From NCBI RefSeq assembly GCF_943912555.1, contig NZ_CALTUR010000102.1, positions 1 through 5,956 of the forward strand: DNA of 5,956 bases, given 5' to 3'. The notes beneath the pieces were generated by a model. The model ran no database searches, was not told the DNA's origin, and saw only the letters and a program-made list of their open reading frames with translations. The translations under genes and the position numbers were made by a program. Below are positions 1 through 5,859 of the stretch, one piece after another. Origin of the DNA: an uncultured Streptococcus sp. GTDB taxonomy: Bacteria > Bacillota > Bacilli > Lactobacillales > Streptococcaceae. How positions within the stretch are numbered: the stretch's first letter is position 1; each line of letters opens with the position of its first letter.

Positions 1-1
1 A

Positions 2-76
2 GAATATACTTTACTAAAACTTAAAACCTTGTTAAATCAAGGTTTTAAGGCTTACATTGGGTTTAAAAGGGGATGA
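2..76 (+). CDS. Possible 3' end of a gene entering from the left edge
   Basis: One plus-strand frame is open from the left edge to a TGA at 74-76, giving about 24 residues ending in NQGFKAYIGFKRG. The composition is protein-like, with a basic, glycine-containing tail, but I do not recognise it and there is too little to assign a family. The frame runs straight through the hairpin at 20-49. If that hairpin is a terminator, a real gene more likely ends at the TAA at 15-17 or 22-24 in one of the other frames. The two readings exclude each other and cannot be separated from this window. Confidence 0.2.
   Translation, partial: EYTLLKLKTLLNQGFKAYIGFKRG
20..49. terminator. 12-bp perfect hairpin, likely terminator of an off-window gene
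   Basis: The arms CTTAAAACCTTG (20-31) and CAAGGTTTTAAG (38-49) are perfectly complementary around a 6-nt loop. The A4/T4 blocks flanking a CCTTG/CAAGG core are the usual layout of streptococcal rho-independent terminators, where the U tract lies inside the lower stem. No further T run follows on the plus strand. On the minus strand the stem is followed by a partial TTTTAGT tract. It probably ends a plus-strand gene stopping at 15-17 or 22-24, but this is weakened by an open frame across it. Confidence 0.45.
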
Positions 77-177
77 TTTTGTACATTACTCCTTAAACTC
101 AGTCGTATTAAGGGTTATTTACTGTCTAGGAAAAAGTACAAAAATTTTTAGTTTTAATCTAAATCTTTGGAGTTGTA
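77..177. other. AT-rich intergenic stretch without a supported gene
   Basis: No convincing gene is visible. An 8-bp inverted repeat, TTTTGTAC (77-84) and GTACAAAA (136-143), is separated by 51 bp, and a third GTAC lies at 174-177. A minus-strand AAGGAG stands only 2 nt before an ATG that opens a 7-codon frame ending before the hairpin at 20-49. The spacing is too short for a normal start. This could be the remnant of a small repeat element, but I cannot match it to a named pneumococcal repeat such as BOX or RUP. Confidence 0.3.
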
Positions 178-294
178 CTATTGTGAATCATTATCTAGTG
201 CTTTTTCTAATTTCCAAATACTAAACCAGAATGAAATAGTCAACAGAATAAGGAAAATAAAAAAGAGATTATCAGTAACGAAACTTCTGTTCAT
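178..294 (-). CDS. Possible 38-residue single-pass membrane peptide
   Basis: This short minus-strand frame starts with ATG at 294 and stops with TAG at 178. It encodes MNRSF, then a hydrophobic run (about residues 10-29, rich in F, L, I and W), then a charged tail, KLEKALDNDSQ. That polar-hydrophobic-charged layout suits a small membrane peptide such as those in bacteriocin or immunity clusters. Against it, no Shine-Dalgarno sequence precedes the ATG, and T-rich DNA readily yields hydrophobic frames by chance. It is divergent from the gene at 318 with only 23 bp between the starts, too little for two ordinary promoters. I do not recognise the family. Confidence 0.25.
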   Translation of the reverse strand: MNRSFVTDNLFFIFLILLTISFWFSIWKLEKALDNDSQ

Positions 295-317
295 TCTACA
301 TAACTGAAGAGCTAGCT

Positions 318-503
318 ATGAGATACAAAATACATTGTATAATTGCTATTGTTTTCTTTTTCATGATTTTAATCTTACTGTACAGATTTGATACAGTAAA
401 CTCCTTTCTAGCTTTATGCTTTATCATTTCTAACTTGATTATAGTCTTATTTTTACCAAAGTTCAATTATTTGTATGTGAAATATCTTATCTGTAAAAAA
501 TAA
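318..503 (+). CDS. Small two-helix membrane protein of unknown function (61 aa)
   Basis: The frame encodes a short basic N-terminus (MRYKIH), a hydrophobic helix at about residues 7-23, a short polar turn (YRFDTVNS), a second hydrophobic helix at about 30-46, and a basic tail ending in KYLICKK. By charge, both ends are probably cytoplasmic. Only a weak GAAGAG Shine-Dalgarno lies upstream. The gene ends exactly where a terminator begins (494-530), which supports real plus-strand transcription. It converges on the chloride-transporter operon. It could be a bacteriocin-immunity-type or stress-related peptide, but no motif shows this. No convincing promoter was found in the preceding 130 bp. Confidence 0.5.
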   Translation: MRYKIHCIIAIVFFFMILILLYRFDTVNSFLALCFIISNLIIVLFLPKFNYLYVKYLICKK

Positions 504-530
504 CCGATCTCATTTCTGAGAATCGGTTTT
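494..530. terminator. Bidirectional rho-independent terminator between convergent genes
   Basis: The left arm AACCGATCTCA (502-512), loop TTTC and right arm TGAG-A-ATCGGTT (517-528) form an 11-bp stem with one bulged A. On the plus strand it is followed by T's (527-530). On the minus strand the stem is followed by ATTTTTT, the complement of the A6 run at 495-500. It can therefore end both the plus-strand small gene at 318 and the minus-strand rbgA-rnhB-clc transcript. The A6 run doubles as the final lysine codons of the small gene. Confidence 0.75.
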
Positions 531-542
531 CTAATATATTTA

Positions 543-576
543 AGTTTTTTACATAATATAAATTATGTAAAAAACT
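543..576. repeat. 15-bp perfect palindrome, dif-like, overlapping the clc stop codon
   Basis: The arms AGTTTTTTACATAAT (543-557) and ATTATGTAAAAAACT (562-576) are exact inverted repeats around ATAA. The right arm covers two bases of the TAG stop (575-577) of the chloride-transporter gene. A hairpin here would be almost all A-T and is not followed by a T run on either strand, so it is a poor intrinsic terminator, and a better one lies at 494-530. The core can be read as an 11-6-11 arrangement: TTTTTACATAA, TATAAA, TTATGTAAAAA. This resembles classical XerC/XerD dif sites, whose half-sites end in CATAA and begin with TTATGT. The resemblance is seen; function as a recombination site is inference. 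Confidence 0.6.
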
Positions 577-2125
577 ACAGCAACAAATCCTTGACTTTAC
601 CAATTTCACTTTTTGGAATAACTAGGTGAATCATATCCCCGAGATACATTCTGGTTGAGCCGTTAACTGTTTGGCTCTTGCCATTATGGACTTGGGTTGT
701 GATGAGGATATTATGTGGTAAGTTGAGTTCATGTACTTGTTTTCCTGCTATTTTATCTGAAACAGGGATTTCAATAAGTGTGACTTCTCCTTCATCTGTG
801 GCTTCTTCTGGCAGCATTTTTTCCAACATAGCCTCATAGACTGGAGCACCCTTGAGTAAATCCATGATGATGTAGGCAACTAAGGTTACTAAGCCAAGTG
901 GCATGAGGTTGCGAATATCTCCTACCATCTCAGTTACGAGTATCATAGCAGTTAAGGGAGCCTTGGATATTGCTCCAAAATAGCCACTCATTCCTAGAAT
1001 GACAAATATAGGAAACTGCTCTTGACTGACAAGCCCAAGATTGACACAAATAACACCAACTAGGGCACCAAGTAAGGAGCCAAGCGCCAAAATTGGTAGG
1101 AAAATACCTCCTGGAAGGCCACTTCCATAGCTAATCATGCTCCAAACAAAGCGAATCAAAAAGTAAACTAATAGAACTTGGAAACTAAAATCTTGCTCAG
1201 TTAAGGAAAGAACCAGCTGATTTCCACCACCAAGGATTTGGGGTAAGAAGATACCGACTGGTATGATGAGAATGAAAGCTAGAATTGGATAATAAGCTCT
1301 ATCCAAACGGATTTTTTGACCAAGCCAGTCATAAACTCGACCAACATTGAGTACAGCTTTTTCATAGAGAAAACCAGAAAGTCCTAGAAAAATTCCCATG
1401 AGGAGGTAAATCCAATACTGATCTAAGGTCATGAGAGGGATATTATCAGGCATATCCAGTACAGGTGTTAGGCCAAATATAAGTAAAGAAACAAAGTTTG
1501 CTACGAGACTAGCTGCGAGAGTTGAGACCCAGAAAAAGCGTGAAAAATGGTGATAAACTTCTTCTACCACAAAGAGAAGTCCTGCAATCGGTGCATTAAA
1601 GGCTGCAGCTAGACCAGCGGCAGCTCCACTAGCAATCAAGGAGCGTTCCTCTACTGGACTGGATTTGAGCCATTTGGCAATTCCTTTACCACCTACCGCT
1701 CCAAGTTGAATACTGGGTCCCTCACGCCCCAGCATGAGTCCACTAGCAATTGCAAGAATTCCTAGAACATATTTTTTCCAAAGAACGCCCCACCAGTTGA
1801 GAGTCATTAGTCCCTTTAATTCTGCTTCGACTTGAGGAATTCCTGAGCCTTTGATATCTTTTTCTGAACGTGTCAGTTTAGCACTGAGCCAGCAGATGAG
1901 TATGTAAAATAAAACCAGTACAAAAAGATTGCGCACTAGGTGCGCTTGATCTTGATAAAGTCCTTGTATCAGGTGGAAGCCTTTTTCGATTAAGAAACGA
2001 AAGGATCCAACGATAATTCCAACGACAAGGCCGACCATAACTCCTCTTCCTACTTGGGCTAATATGGTACTGGATGCAAAGGCAAATTCTTTCTTGGAAC
2101 TGAGTGTTTCTGACTGTTCCTCCAT
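575..2125 (-). CDS. CLC-family H+/Cl- exchange transporter with C-terminal RCK_C (TrkA-C) domain
   Basis: This is a polytopic inner-membrane CLC protein. Numbering is from the upstream ATG at 2131. The signature motifs are GSGIP (95-99), GREGP (135-139), the GLAAAFNAPIAGLLF segment before EE 190-191, and GSGLPGGIFLP (336-346). The external gating glutamate (E137), the internal proton glutamate (E191, aligning with E203 of E. coli ClC), the selectivity serine (S96) and the central tyrosine (Y432) are all present. By family knowledge that points to a 2Cl-/H+ exchanger rather than a passive channel or a fluoride-type CLC. Residues from about 448 form a soluble RCK_C/TrkA-C-like domain, probably regulatory. 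I chose the ATG at 2125 because the Shine-Dalgarno is 7 nt from it but only 1 nt from the ATG at 2131. That gives 516 residues. It is the last gene of the operon. Confidence 0.93.
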   Translation of the reverse strand: MEEQSETLSSKKEFAFASSTILAQVGRGVMVGLVVGIIVGSFRFLIEKGFHLIQGLYQDQAHLVRNLFVLVLFYILICWLSAKLTRSEKDIKGSGIPQVEAELKGLMTLNWWGVLWKKYVLGILAIASGLMLGREGPSIQLGAVGGKGIAKWLKSSPVEERSLIASGAAAGLAAAFNAPIAGLLFVVEEVYHHFSRFFWVSTLAASLVANFVSLLIFGLTPVLDMPDNIPLMTLDQYWIYLLMGIFLGLSGFLYEKAVLNVGRVYDWLGQKIRLDRAYYPILAFILIIPVGIFLPQILGGGNQLVLSLTEQDFSFQVLLVYFLIRFVWSMISYGSGLPGGIFLPILALGSLLGALVGVICVNLGLVSQEQFPIFVILGMSGYFGAISKAPLTAMILVTEMVGDIRNLMPLGLVTLVAYIIMDLLKGAPVYEAMLEKMLPEEATDEGEVTLIEIPVSDKIAGKQVHELNLPHNILITTQVHNGKSQTVNGSTRMYLGDMIHLVIPKSEIGKVKDLLL

Positions 2126-2131
2126 AATCAT

Positions 2132-2138
2132 TCCTTCT
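2132..2138 (-). promoter_or_regulatory. Ribosome binding site that decides the clc start
   Basis: AGAAGGA on the minus strand abuts a first ATG at 2131, leaving about 1 nt, and stands 7 nt from a second in-frame ATG at 2125. Normal spacing is 5-9 nt, so initiation is expected at 2125. The site lies in the short gap after the rnhB stop (2142-2144), consistent with translation of clc from the shared operon mRNA. Confidence 0.65.
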
Positions 2139-2141
2139 AAC

Positions 2142-2921
2142 TTAACTTTCTTTTTCTCCTAAAACCAGTGATTTAACGGGTTCAAAGCTGGTTCGGTGAA
2201 TTGGGGTAACTCCTAGTTTTGTGAGGCCTTCTAGGTGTTTAGCAGTTCCATATCCTGCATTAGCAGTAAAATCATAGCCAGGGAACTGCTGATCGTATTC
2301 CTTCATCAATTCATCACGTGTCACCTTGGCTACTATAGAAGCTGCTGCGATCGAGAGAGAATTAGCATCACCCTTGATGATAGAGGTTTGTGAAATTGGC
2401 AACTCCAACTTCATGGCATCAATCAAAAGGTGTTGAGGTTGAGGACTGAGCTGGGAGATTGCTTCCTGCATGGCCAGTTTGGTTGCTTCATAGATATTGA
2501 CTTGGTCGATGACCTGATTATTCATGATACCAATGCCGATTGACAAGGCTTGCTCCTGAACTGCTTGGAAAATCTCCAGATGTTTCTTTTTAGGAATTTT
2601 CTTGCTGTCGTTGAGACCTCTAATCTTACAATTTTTAGGTAAGATAACGGCTGCAGCGACTACAGGTCCAGCCAGAGGACCACGACCAACCTCATCAACA
2701 CCAGCAATTAAGGTCAATCCTTGCTTATAAAGTTCTTTTTCATAGGAAAGCATGACTTCTAAACGAAGATCCTCGTCCAATTCTGCCTGAATGGCTTTTT
2801 TACGCTTGCTGATTTCCTTTTGAACTCCAGACCGAATATCCTTTTCAAGCTCTGAAAAAATAGGGCTTTCTAACTCCTTGACCGTTGCAAGGAGTTCTTT
2901 TATCTCTTTAATCGTCGCCAT
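2142..2921 (-). CDS. rnhB: Ribonuclease HII
   Basis: RNase HII cuts the RNA strand of RNA-DNA hybrids and starts removal of single ribonucleotides misincorporated into DNA. The four catalytic acidic residues of the type 2 RNase H family are visible: D76 and E77 in [12 protein letters not shown]168 in LLIDAM, and D185 in KGDANS. The last is followed by the conserved [14 protein letters not shown] block (190-203). The C-terminal [14 protein letters not shown] and HRTSFEPVK motifs are also present. At 259 residues it has the usual Gram-positive length, with a charged N-terminal extension of about 70 residues before the catalytic domain. Its start overlaps the end of rbgA by 14 bp, and GGAAG 6 nt upstream lies inside rbgA, suggesting translational coupling. 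The rbgA-rnhB order is conserved in many Bacilli. Confidence 0.96.
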   Translation of the reverse strand: MATIKEIKELLATVKELESPIFSELEKDIRSGVQKEISKRKKAIQAELDEDLRLEVMLSYEKELYKQGLTLIAGVDEVGRGPLAGPVVAAAVILPKNCKIRGLNDSKKIPKKKHLEIFQAVQEQALSIGIGIMNNQVIDQVNIYEATKLAMQEAISQLSPQPQHLLIDAMKLELPISQTSIIKGDANSLSIAAASIVAKVTRDELMKEYDQQFPGYDFTANAGYGTAKHLEGLTKLGVTPIHRTSFEPVKSLVLGEKES

Positions 2922-3759
2922 CGAGGTCTTCCAATGTATCTAAGGTATAGTTACCGAGTTTGCCGTCGCGGACTTCCTTCACGAAGAGACTGTAAAAGCG
3001 GTCGTAGTCGTCTCGGAAACCGAGGGCACGGGTCATGTCCATAATAATAACAGGCGCATCTTCTTCAATTTTCATTTGTTTGAAGCGTTCGGCCAACTTT
3101 TCTGGATAATGTTCTTTGAAATAATTGAGACCAAAAATAGTTACCTCATCCATGGGAAGGAGCTGATCTTTAATAGCTCCAGTTAAGGCCAACTTAAGCG
3201 CAACAGTTTCATCCTCAAACTTAGGCCAGAGAATCCCTGGTGTATCCAAGATTTCCAAATCTTTATTGGTTTTAAGCCACTGTTGTCCCTTTGTAACCCC
3301 TGGTTTGTTGCCGACGACAGCAATTTTCTTGCCAGCCAAACGATTCATGAGAGTTGATTTGCCAGCGTTTGGAATCCCGATAATCATGGTACGTAAGGTT
3401 TCAATCTTGATACCACGTTCTTTCTGACGAGCAATCTTATCAGCCATGAGCTTCTTGGCGGCATCGGTTACAACTTTTACAGTTACTTGCTCTTTGGAGT
3501 TGATAGCTAGCGTCTGGATTCCTTGTGATTCAAAATACTGACGCCATTCTTTGGTCATTGCTGGATCAGCCAAGTCTGCTTTGTTTAAAATCAAAAGTTT
3601 TGGTTTGTCACCAACAATCTTGGTCAACATAGGATTTTGACTAGATAAAGGTAAGCGTGCATCCACCAAAATCGTCACAAAATCAACAAATTTTAAATTT
3701 TCCTGCACCTGTCGACGAGCCTTAGACATGTGACCAGGAAACCATTGAATAGTAGCCAT
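2908..3759 (-). CDS. rbgA: Ribosome biogenesis GTPase RbgA (YlqF)
   Basis: RbgA is a circularly permuted GTPase needed for late assembly of the 50S ribosomal subunit; it is essential or nearly so in Bacilli. The permuted order G4-G5-G1-G2-G3 is visible: NKAD (59-62), SKE (88-90), the P-loop GIPNAGKST (128-136), GVTKG with T156, and DTPG (172-175). The N-terminal WFPGHM contains H9, the residue implicated in catalysis in B. subtilis RbgA. The C-terminal helical part (about 200-283) fits the RNA-binding domain of the family. Length (283 aa) is normal and the frame is intact. AAAGGA at 3770-3775 is a Shine-Dalgarno about 10 nt before the ATG. It heads the rbgA-rnhB-clc operon and sits only 81 bp after the integrase stop. 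Confidence 0.97.
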   Translation of the reverse strand: MATIQWFPGHMSKARRQVQENLKFVDFVTILVDARLPLSSQNPMLTKIVGDKPKLLILNKADLADPAMTKEWRQYFESQGIQTLAINSKEQVTVKVVTDAAKKLMADKIARQKERGIKIETLRTMIIGIPNAGKSTLMNRLAGKKIAVVGNKPGVTKGQQWLKTNKDLEILDTPGILWPKFEDETVALKLALTGAIKDQLLPMDEVTIFGLNYFKEHYPEKLAERFKQMKIEEDAPVIIMDMTRALGFRDDYDRFYSLFVKEVRDGKLGNYTLDTLEDLDGDD

Positions 3760-3798
3760 TGAGTTTTTTTCCTTTCATAGCAAGGGTTTAGAGCCCCT

Positions 3799-3827
3799 AT
3801 TTTATTTTACTATTGTCTAAACACCAA
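3799..3827 (-). promoter_or_regulatory. Candidate promoter of the rbgA operon at the element junction
   Basis: On the minus strand, TTGGTG (3822-3827) is followed after 17 nt by TAAAAT (3799-3804). The -10 matches 5 of 6 consensus bases and the -35 only 3 of 6. The leader to the rbgA ATG would be about 35 nt and contain the AAAGGA site. The -35 lies within the direct repeats at 3820-3838, so element insertion or excision could change the -35 region of this operon. The -10 is credible; the -35 choice is uncertain. Confidence 0.4.
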
Positions 3828-3838
3828 GCGAACACCAA
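3820..3838. repeat. Paired AACACCAA repeats in the presumed attachment region beside int
   Basis: AACACCAA occurs at 3820-3827 and again at 3831-3838, 11 bp apart, about one helical turn. It lies between the integrase stop (3841) and the rbgA start (3759). In elements of this type the attachment site usually flanks the 3' end of int, so the crossover is expected at or near here. The matching copy at the other element end is outside the window, so the core cannot be defined. No tRNA gene is present to serve as target. Confidence 0.4.
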
Positions 3839-3840
3839 AA

Positions 3841-5349
3841 CTACCATGCAATGGAAAAACCTCTGATTTGATTCTCGCTTGATTTCACAATCTTTATATC
3901 AAACTGTGGGTGGTATTTGACAATATCTTTTTTGATTTTTAATAGTAAATTTGAAACAATATTTTTAGGTGAGTAACGTGGACTAAGATGTAACAAGTCT
4001 TTGAACTCATCAACACTTAATTCTACTTTATTGCTATTATCACTAGTTTCAATGAATTTTTCAATCATTCTGGAATATTTACAGGTATAACTTTTCAATT
4101 CTTCAAAATGGAAATTGTGATTTTCTACAAATTGATTTAAGGCTTTTACAGTATTTTCTTGTGAACGATTTATATTATGTGTATAGCCCATTGTTGTCTC
4201 AAAGTTAGCATGTCCTACTCTAGTCATAATATCTTTCACTGCTATGTGCATCTCATTGCTTTGAAGGTAACTAATATGCATATGTCTAAACGAATGGGGA
4301 GTAACATGTTTTACCCACTTAAAACCATAGTCACTTAAACAATTTGTCAATAATTTTCCTTCTATTCGTTTCAAAATTTGACGAAAAGTGCTTGATGTTA
4401 TTGGAGAGCCGTATTCTGTTCTAAATACACTTTCAGAATGTGTAAAAGCAGGACAGGGATGTTTCTCCATATAAGCATCAAACTCTTTATTTCTCTGTAT
4501 TGCCCTTTTAATAGCTTCGCTTGCAGCTTCAGGCAAAGCTACTTCTCTAATTGAATTGAGTGTTTTAGTTGTATCAAAATGAAATTGTTCAACTTTTAAA
4601 CAATGATATTGAAGTGCCTTATCAATATGCAAGATTCCTTTTTCAAAATCAATATCTGATGGTAAAAATGCTGCTTCACTAATTCGAATACCTGTAAGCA
4701 ACAATACTATAGCAAGATCATAATAGTTTGCATTTCTGCATTGGCGTAACACATCAAAAAATGCATGTAATTCATGGATTTCTAGAAATTTAGAATCATG
4801 TCTTTCTTTTGCTTTACGTCTTTTCTCTAGTGAAATATCTAGTTTTACCGCAGTCATTGGAGAAAACTTAATGACATTATATAACACACCATGATTAAAA
4901 ATCTTATTACAAGTACTTTTTATATGAGTCATTGTTGAAGGCGATGCATCATACATTTCTAAATATTTATTGAGACTATTTTTCATCAGAAGTGGAGTAA
5001 TCCTGTCTAACAAAAAATCATCTCCTATAATTTTCCCAAGACGCTTCATAACCAGTAGTTCTCTCTGAATTGTTTGTGGTTTAACAGAGACACACCAAGT
5101 CTGAAACCAATTTTCTTTTAACTCTCCAAATGTTGTAATCAGTTCAGGGCTAAACTGACTTTCAAATGAAGTAGTTAGTCTATCTATTTTATCAAGAACC
5201 TCTCTTTCAGCTTGTTTCCTCGCCCTACTAGTATTCTTAGTATAACTTACAGTTACTGATTTCCACTTTCCTGTTAGTGAATCTTTGTACTTTTCAACCA
5301 CTTGATATAAGGGTTTCCCTTTTGAATTTGTTTTAGTTACATAATACAT
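3841..5349 (-). CDS. int: Tyrosine recombinase (integrase) with Rep_3-like winged-helix C-terminal extension
   Basis: This integrase catalyses site-specific integration and excision of the element. Residues about 1-60 form a basic arm-type DNA-binding domain. About 70-165 is a SAM-like core-binding domain. About 185-395 is the catalytic domain, with R222 (TGIRISE), probable K262, H352 and R355 (HSFRH), H380 (VGHANF) and nucleophile Y389 (MGYTHN) all present. Most such enzymes end within about 30 residues of the tyrosine; this one continues for 113. Residues about 413-502 read like the second winged helix of Rep_3/RepB initiators: a YSRMIEKF helix, LSVDEFKDLLHLSP, a Y-containing turn, a basic helix, and a final strand pair ending IRGFSIAW. 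The start is supported by AAGAGGA (5358-5364) 8 nt upstream. It has its own promoter, with the split xis gene 84 bp upstream. The coding DNA is more AT-rich than rbgA-rnhB. Confidence 0.92.
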   Translation of the reverse strand: MYYVTKTNSKGKPLYQVVEKYKDSLTGKWKSVTVSYTKNTSRARKQAEREVLDKIDRLTTSFESQFSPELITTFGELKENWFQTWCVSVKPQTIQRELLVMKRLGKIIGDDFLLDRITPLLMKNSLNKYLEMYDASPSTMTHIKSTCNKIFNHGVLYNVIKFSPMTAVKLDISLEKRRKAKERHDSKFLEIHELHAFFDVLRQCRNANYYDLAIVLLLTGIRISEAAFLPSDIDFEKGILHIDKALQYHCLKVEQFHFDTTKTLNSIREVALPEAASEAIKRAIQRNKEFDAYMEKHPCPAFTHSESVFRTEYGSPITSSTFRQILKRIEGKLLTNCLSDYGFKWVKHVTPHSFRHMHISYLQSNEMHIAVKDIMTRVGHANFETTMGYTHNINRSQENTVKALNQFVENHNFHFEELKSYTCKYSRMIEKFIETSDNSNKVELSVDEFKDLLHLSPRYSPKNIVSNLLLKIKKDIVKYHPQFDIKIVKSSENQIRGFSIAW

Positions 5350-5416
5350 AATTTAATTCCTCTTAACTCTTAAAAAGAAATAAATCATTGTTGTATAGAA
5401 TAAATAACTACCCTAT

Positions 5417-5445
5417 ATTATACCATGACTTCCTTATTTTGTCCG
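5417..5445 (-). promoter_or_regulatory. Extended -10 promoter for int
   Basis: The minus strand carries CGGACA (5440-5445; 4 of 6 matches to TTGACA), a 17-nt spacer and a perfect TATAAT (5417-5422) preceded by TGG, the extended -10 motif. Transcription would start near 5410 and give a leader of about 60 nt to the int ATG at 5349. The -35 lies inside the 3' end of the excisionase gene. Int can therefore be expressed independently of whatever drives xis, including when xis is split. Confidence 0.65.
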
Positions 5446-5668
5446 CTTTTGCTTCCATCTTAAGAAACTTTCGAATCCTTCTAGATTAATGAAAACAAGT
5501 TTATGGGTTGGGTTAATTACATACATGGAAAATGTTCTGTTTTCTCGCATTTCTTTAATCCATCTGTTCAATGTATATTGATTTAAACCATCCCATCTTT
5601 TTAGAATTCCTTTTTTTATCGGCCCATTCTGCAATGGAATTTTCGACAGATATATATTTTATATTCAT
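5434..5668 (-). pseudogene. xis: Excisionase-like gene, frameshifted at an A7 run
   Basis: An ATG at 5668, with AGGAAGG 8 nt upstream, opens MNIKYISVENSIAEWADKK. It then runs off-frame after the A7 run at 5611-5617 and stops at 5555. The remaining 58 residues continue from that run in the other frame (GILKRWDGLNQYTLNRW onward) to the TAA at 5434. Removing one A gives a continuous 77-residue protein. The restored protein has the small basic winged-helix layout of recombination directionality factors: AEWADKKGILKRW, LNRWIKEMR, then a beta wing (YVINPTHKLVFI) and a LEGFESFLRWK helix. Position before int fits this. The downstream frame alone could start only at TTG 5634, which lacks a ribosome binding site. 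The extra A may be a real mutation, phase variation, slippage control or a sequencing error. Confidence 0.72.
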
Positions 5669-5676
5669 GACATCAT

Positions 5677-5683
5677 CCTTCCT
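5677..5683 (-). promoter_or_regulatory. Strong ribosome binding site fixing the true xis start
   Basis: AGGAAGG stands 8 nt before the ATG at 5668. It shows that translation of this gene begins upstream of the frameshift and not at the TTG at 5634, before which only ATTCCA and similar unremarkable sequence occurs. This site is the main evidence that the gene is split rather than simply short. Confidence 0.7.
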
Positions 5684-5712
5684 AAAAAATATTTTTACCT
5701 CCATGGCATGAC

Positions 5713-5726
5713 TGATGAAGTCATCA
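5713..5726. promoter_or_regulatory. TGATGA-AG-TCATCA inverted repeat upstream of xis
   Basis: TGATGA (5713-5718) and TCATCA (5721-5726) are inverted copies around AG. They overlap a minus-strand TATGAT (5723-5728), a 5-of-6 match to a -10 box 55 nt before the xis ATG. The corresponding -35 position (AAAAGA) is poor. The arrangement could be an operator over a xis promoter or a binding site for Xis or another regulator. This is a visible symmetry with inferred function. Confidence 0.3.
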
Positions 5727-5796
5727 TAAGAATTTCACTTACTGCTCTTTTACGGTGGCAGCCTGAACGATCAGAAGTATCATTGTATATCATTTG

Positions 5797-5859
5797 TATC
5801 ATGGCATATAAAGTATCGCTCTATTTTATTGATGGTTTTAATATCGCTCTTATCATGGC
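5797..5859. repeat. Cluster of paired 9-bp direct repeats upstream of xis
   Basis: Two different 9-mers each occur twice in the same orientation. TATCATGGC is at 5797-5805 and 5851-5859; TATCGCTCT is at 5814-5822 and 5842-5850. Reading left to right the order is A-B-B-A. A related tract with TATCATTGTA and TATCATTTGTA lies just to the left (5779-5798), and AAGTATC repeats at 5775-5781 and 5811-5817. Such clusters near int and xis are typical of arm-type integrase or Xis binding sites. Iterons for an initiator-type protein are an alternative, given the Rep-like tail on the integrase. Confidence 0.5.

Noticed and set aside
86..97. Minus-strand AAGGAG before a 7-codon frame as a leader peptide
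   Set aside because: Only 2 nt separate the site from the ATG, and no downstream regulated gene is visible.
77..143. RUP- or BOX-type pneumococcal repeat suggested by the TTTTGTAC/GTACAAAA inverted repeat
   Set aside because: The arms are only 8 bp and I cannot match the interior to a remembered consensus of either element.
3783..3797. GGG-TTTAGAG-CCC as a terminator after int
   Set aside because: The stem is only 3 bp with a 7-nt loop, far too weak.
5434..5634. A free-standing 66-residue gene starting at TTG 5634
   Set aside because: No ribosome binding site precedes this TTG, its first eight residues do not fit the family pattern, and the upstream frame with strong site and ATG joins the remainder at the A7 run. 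A split xis explains everything better.
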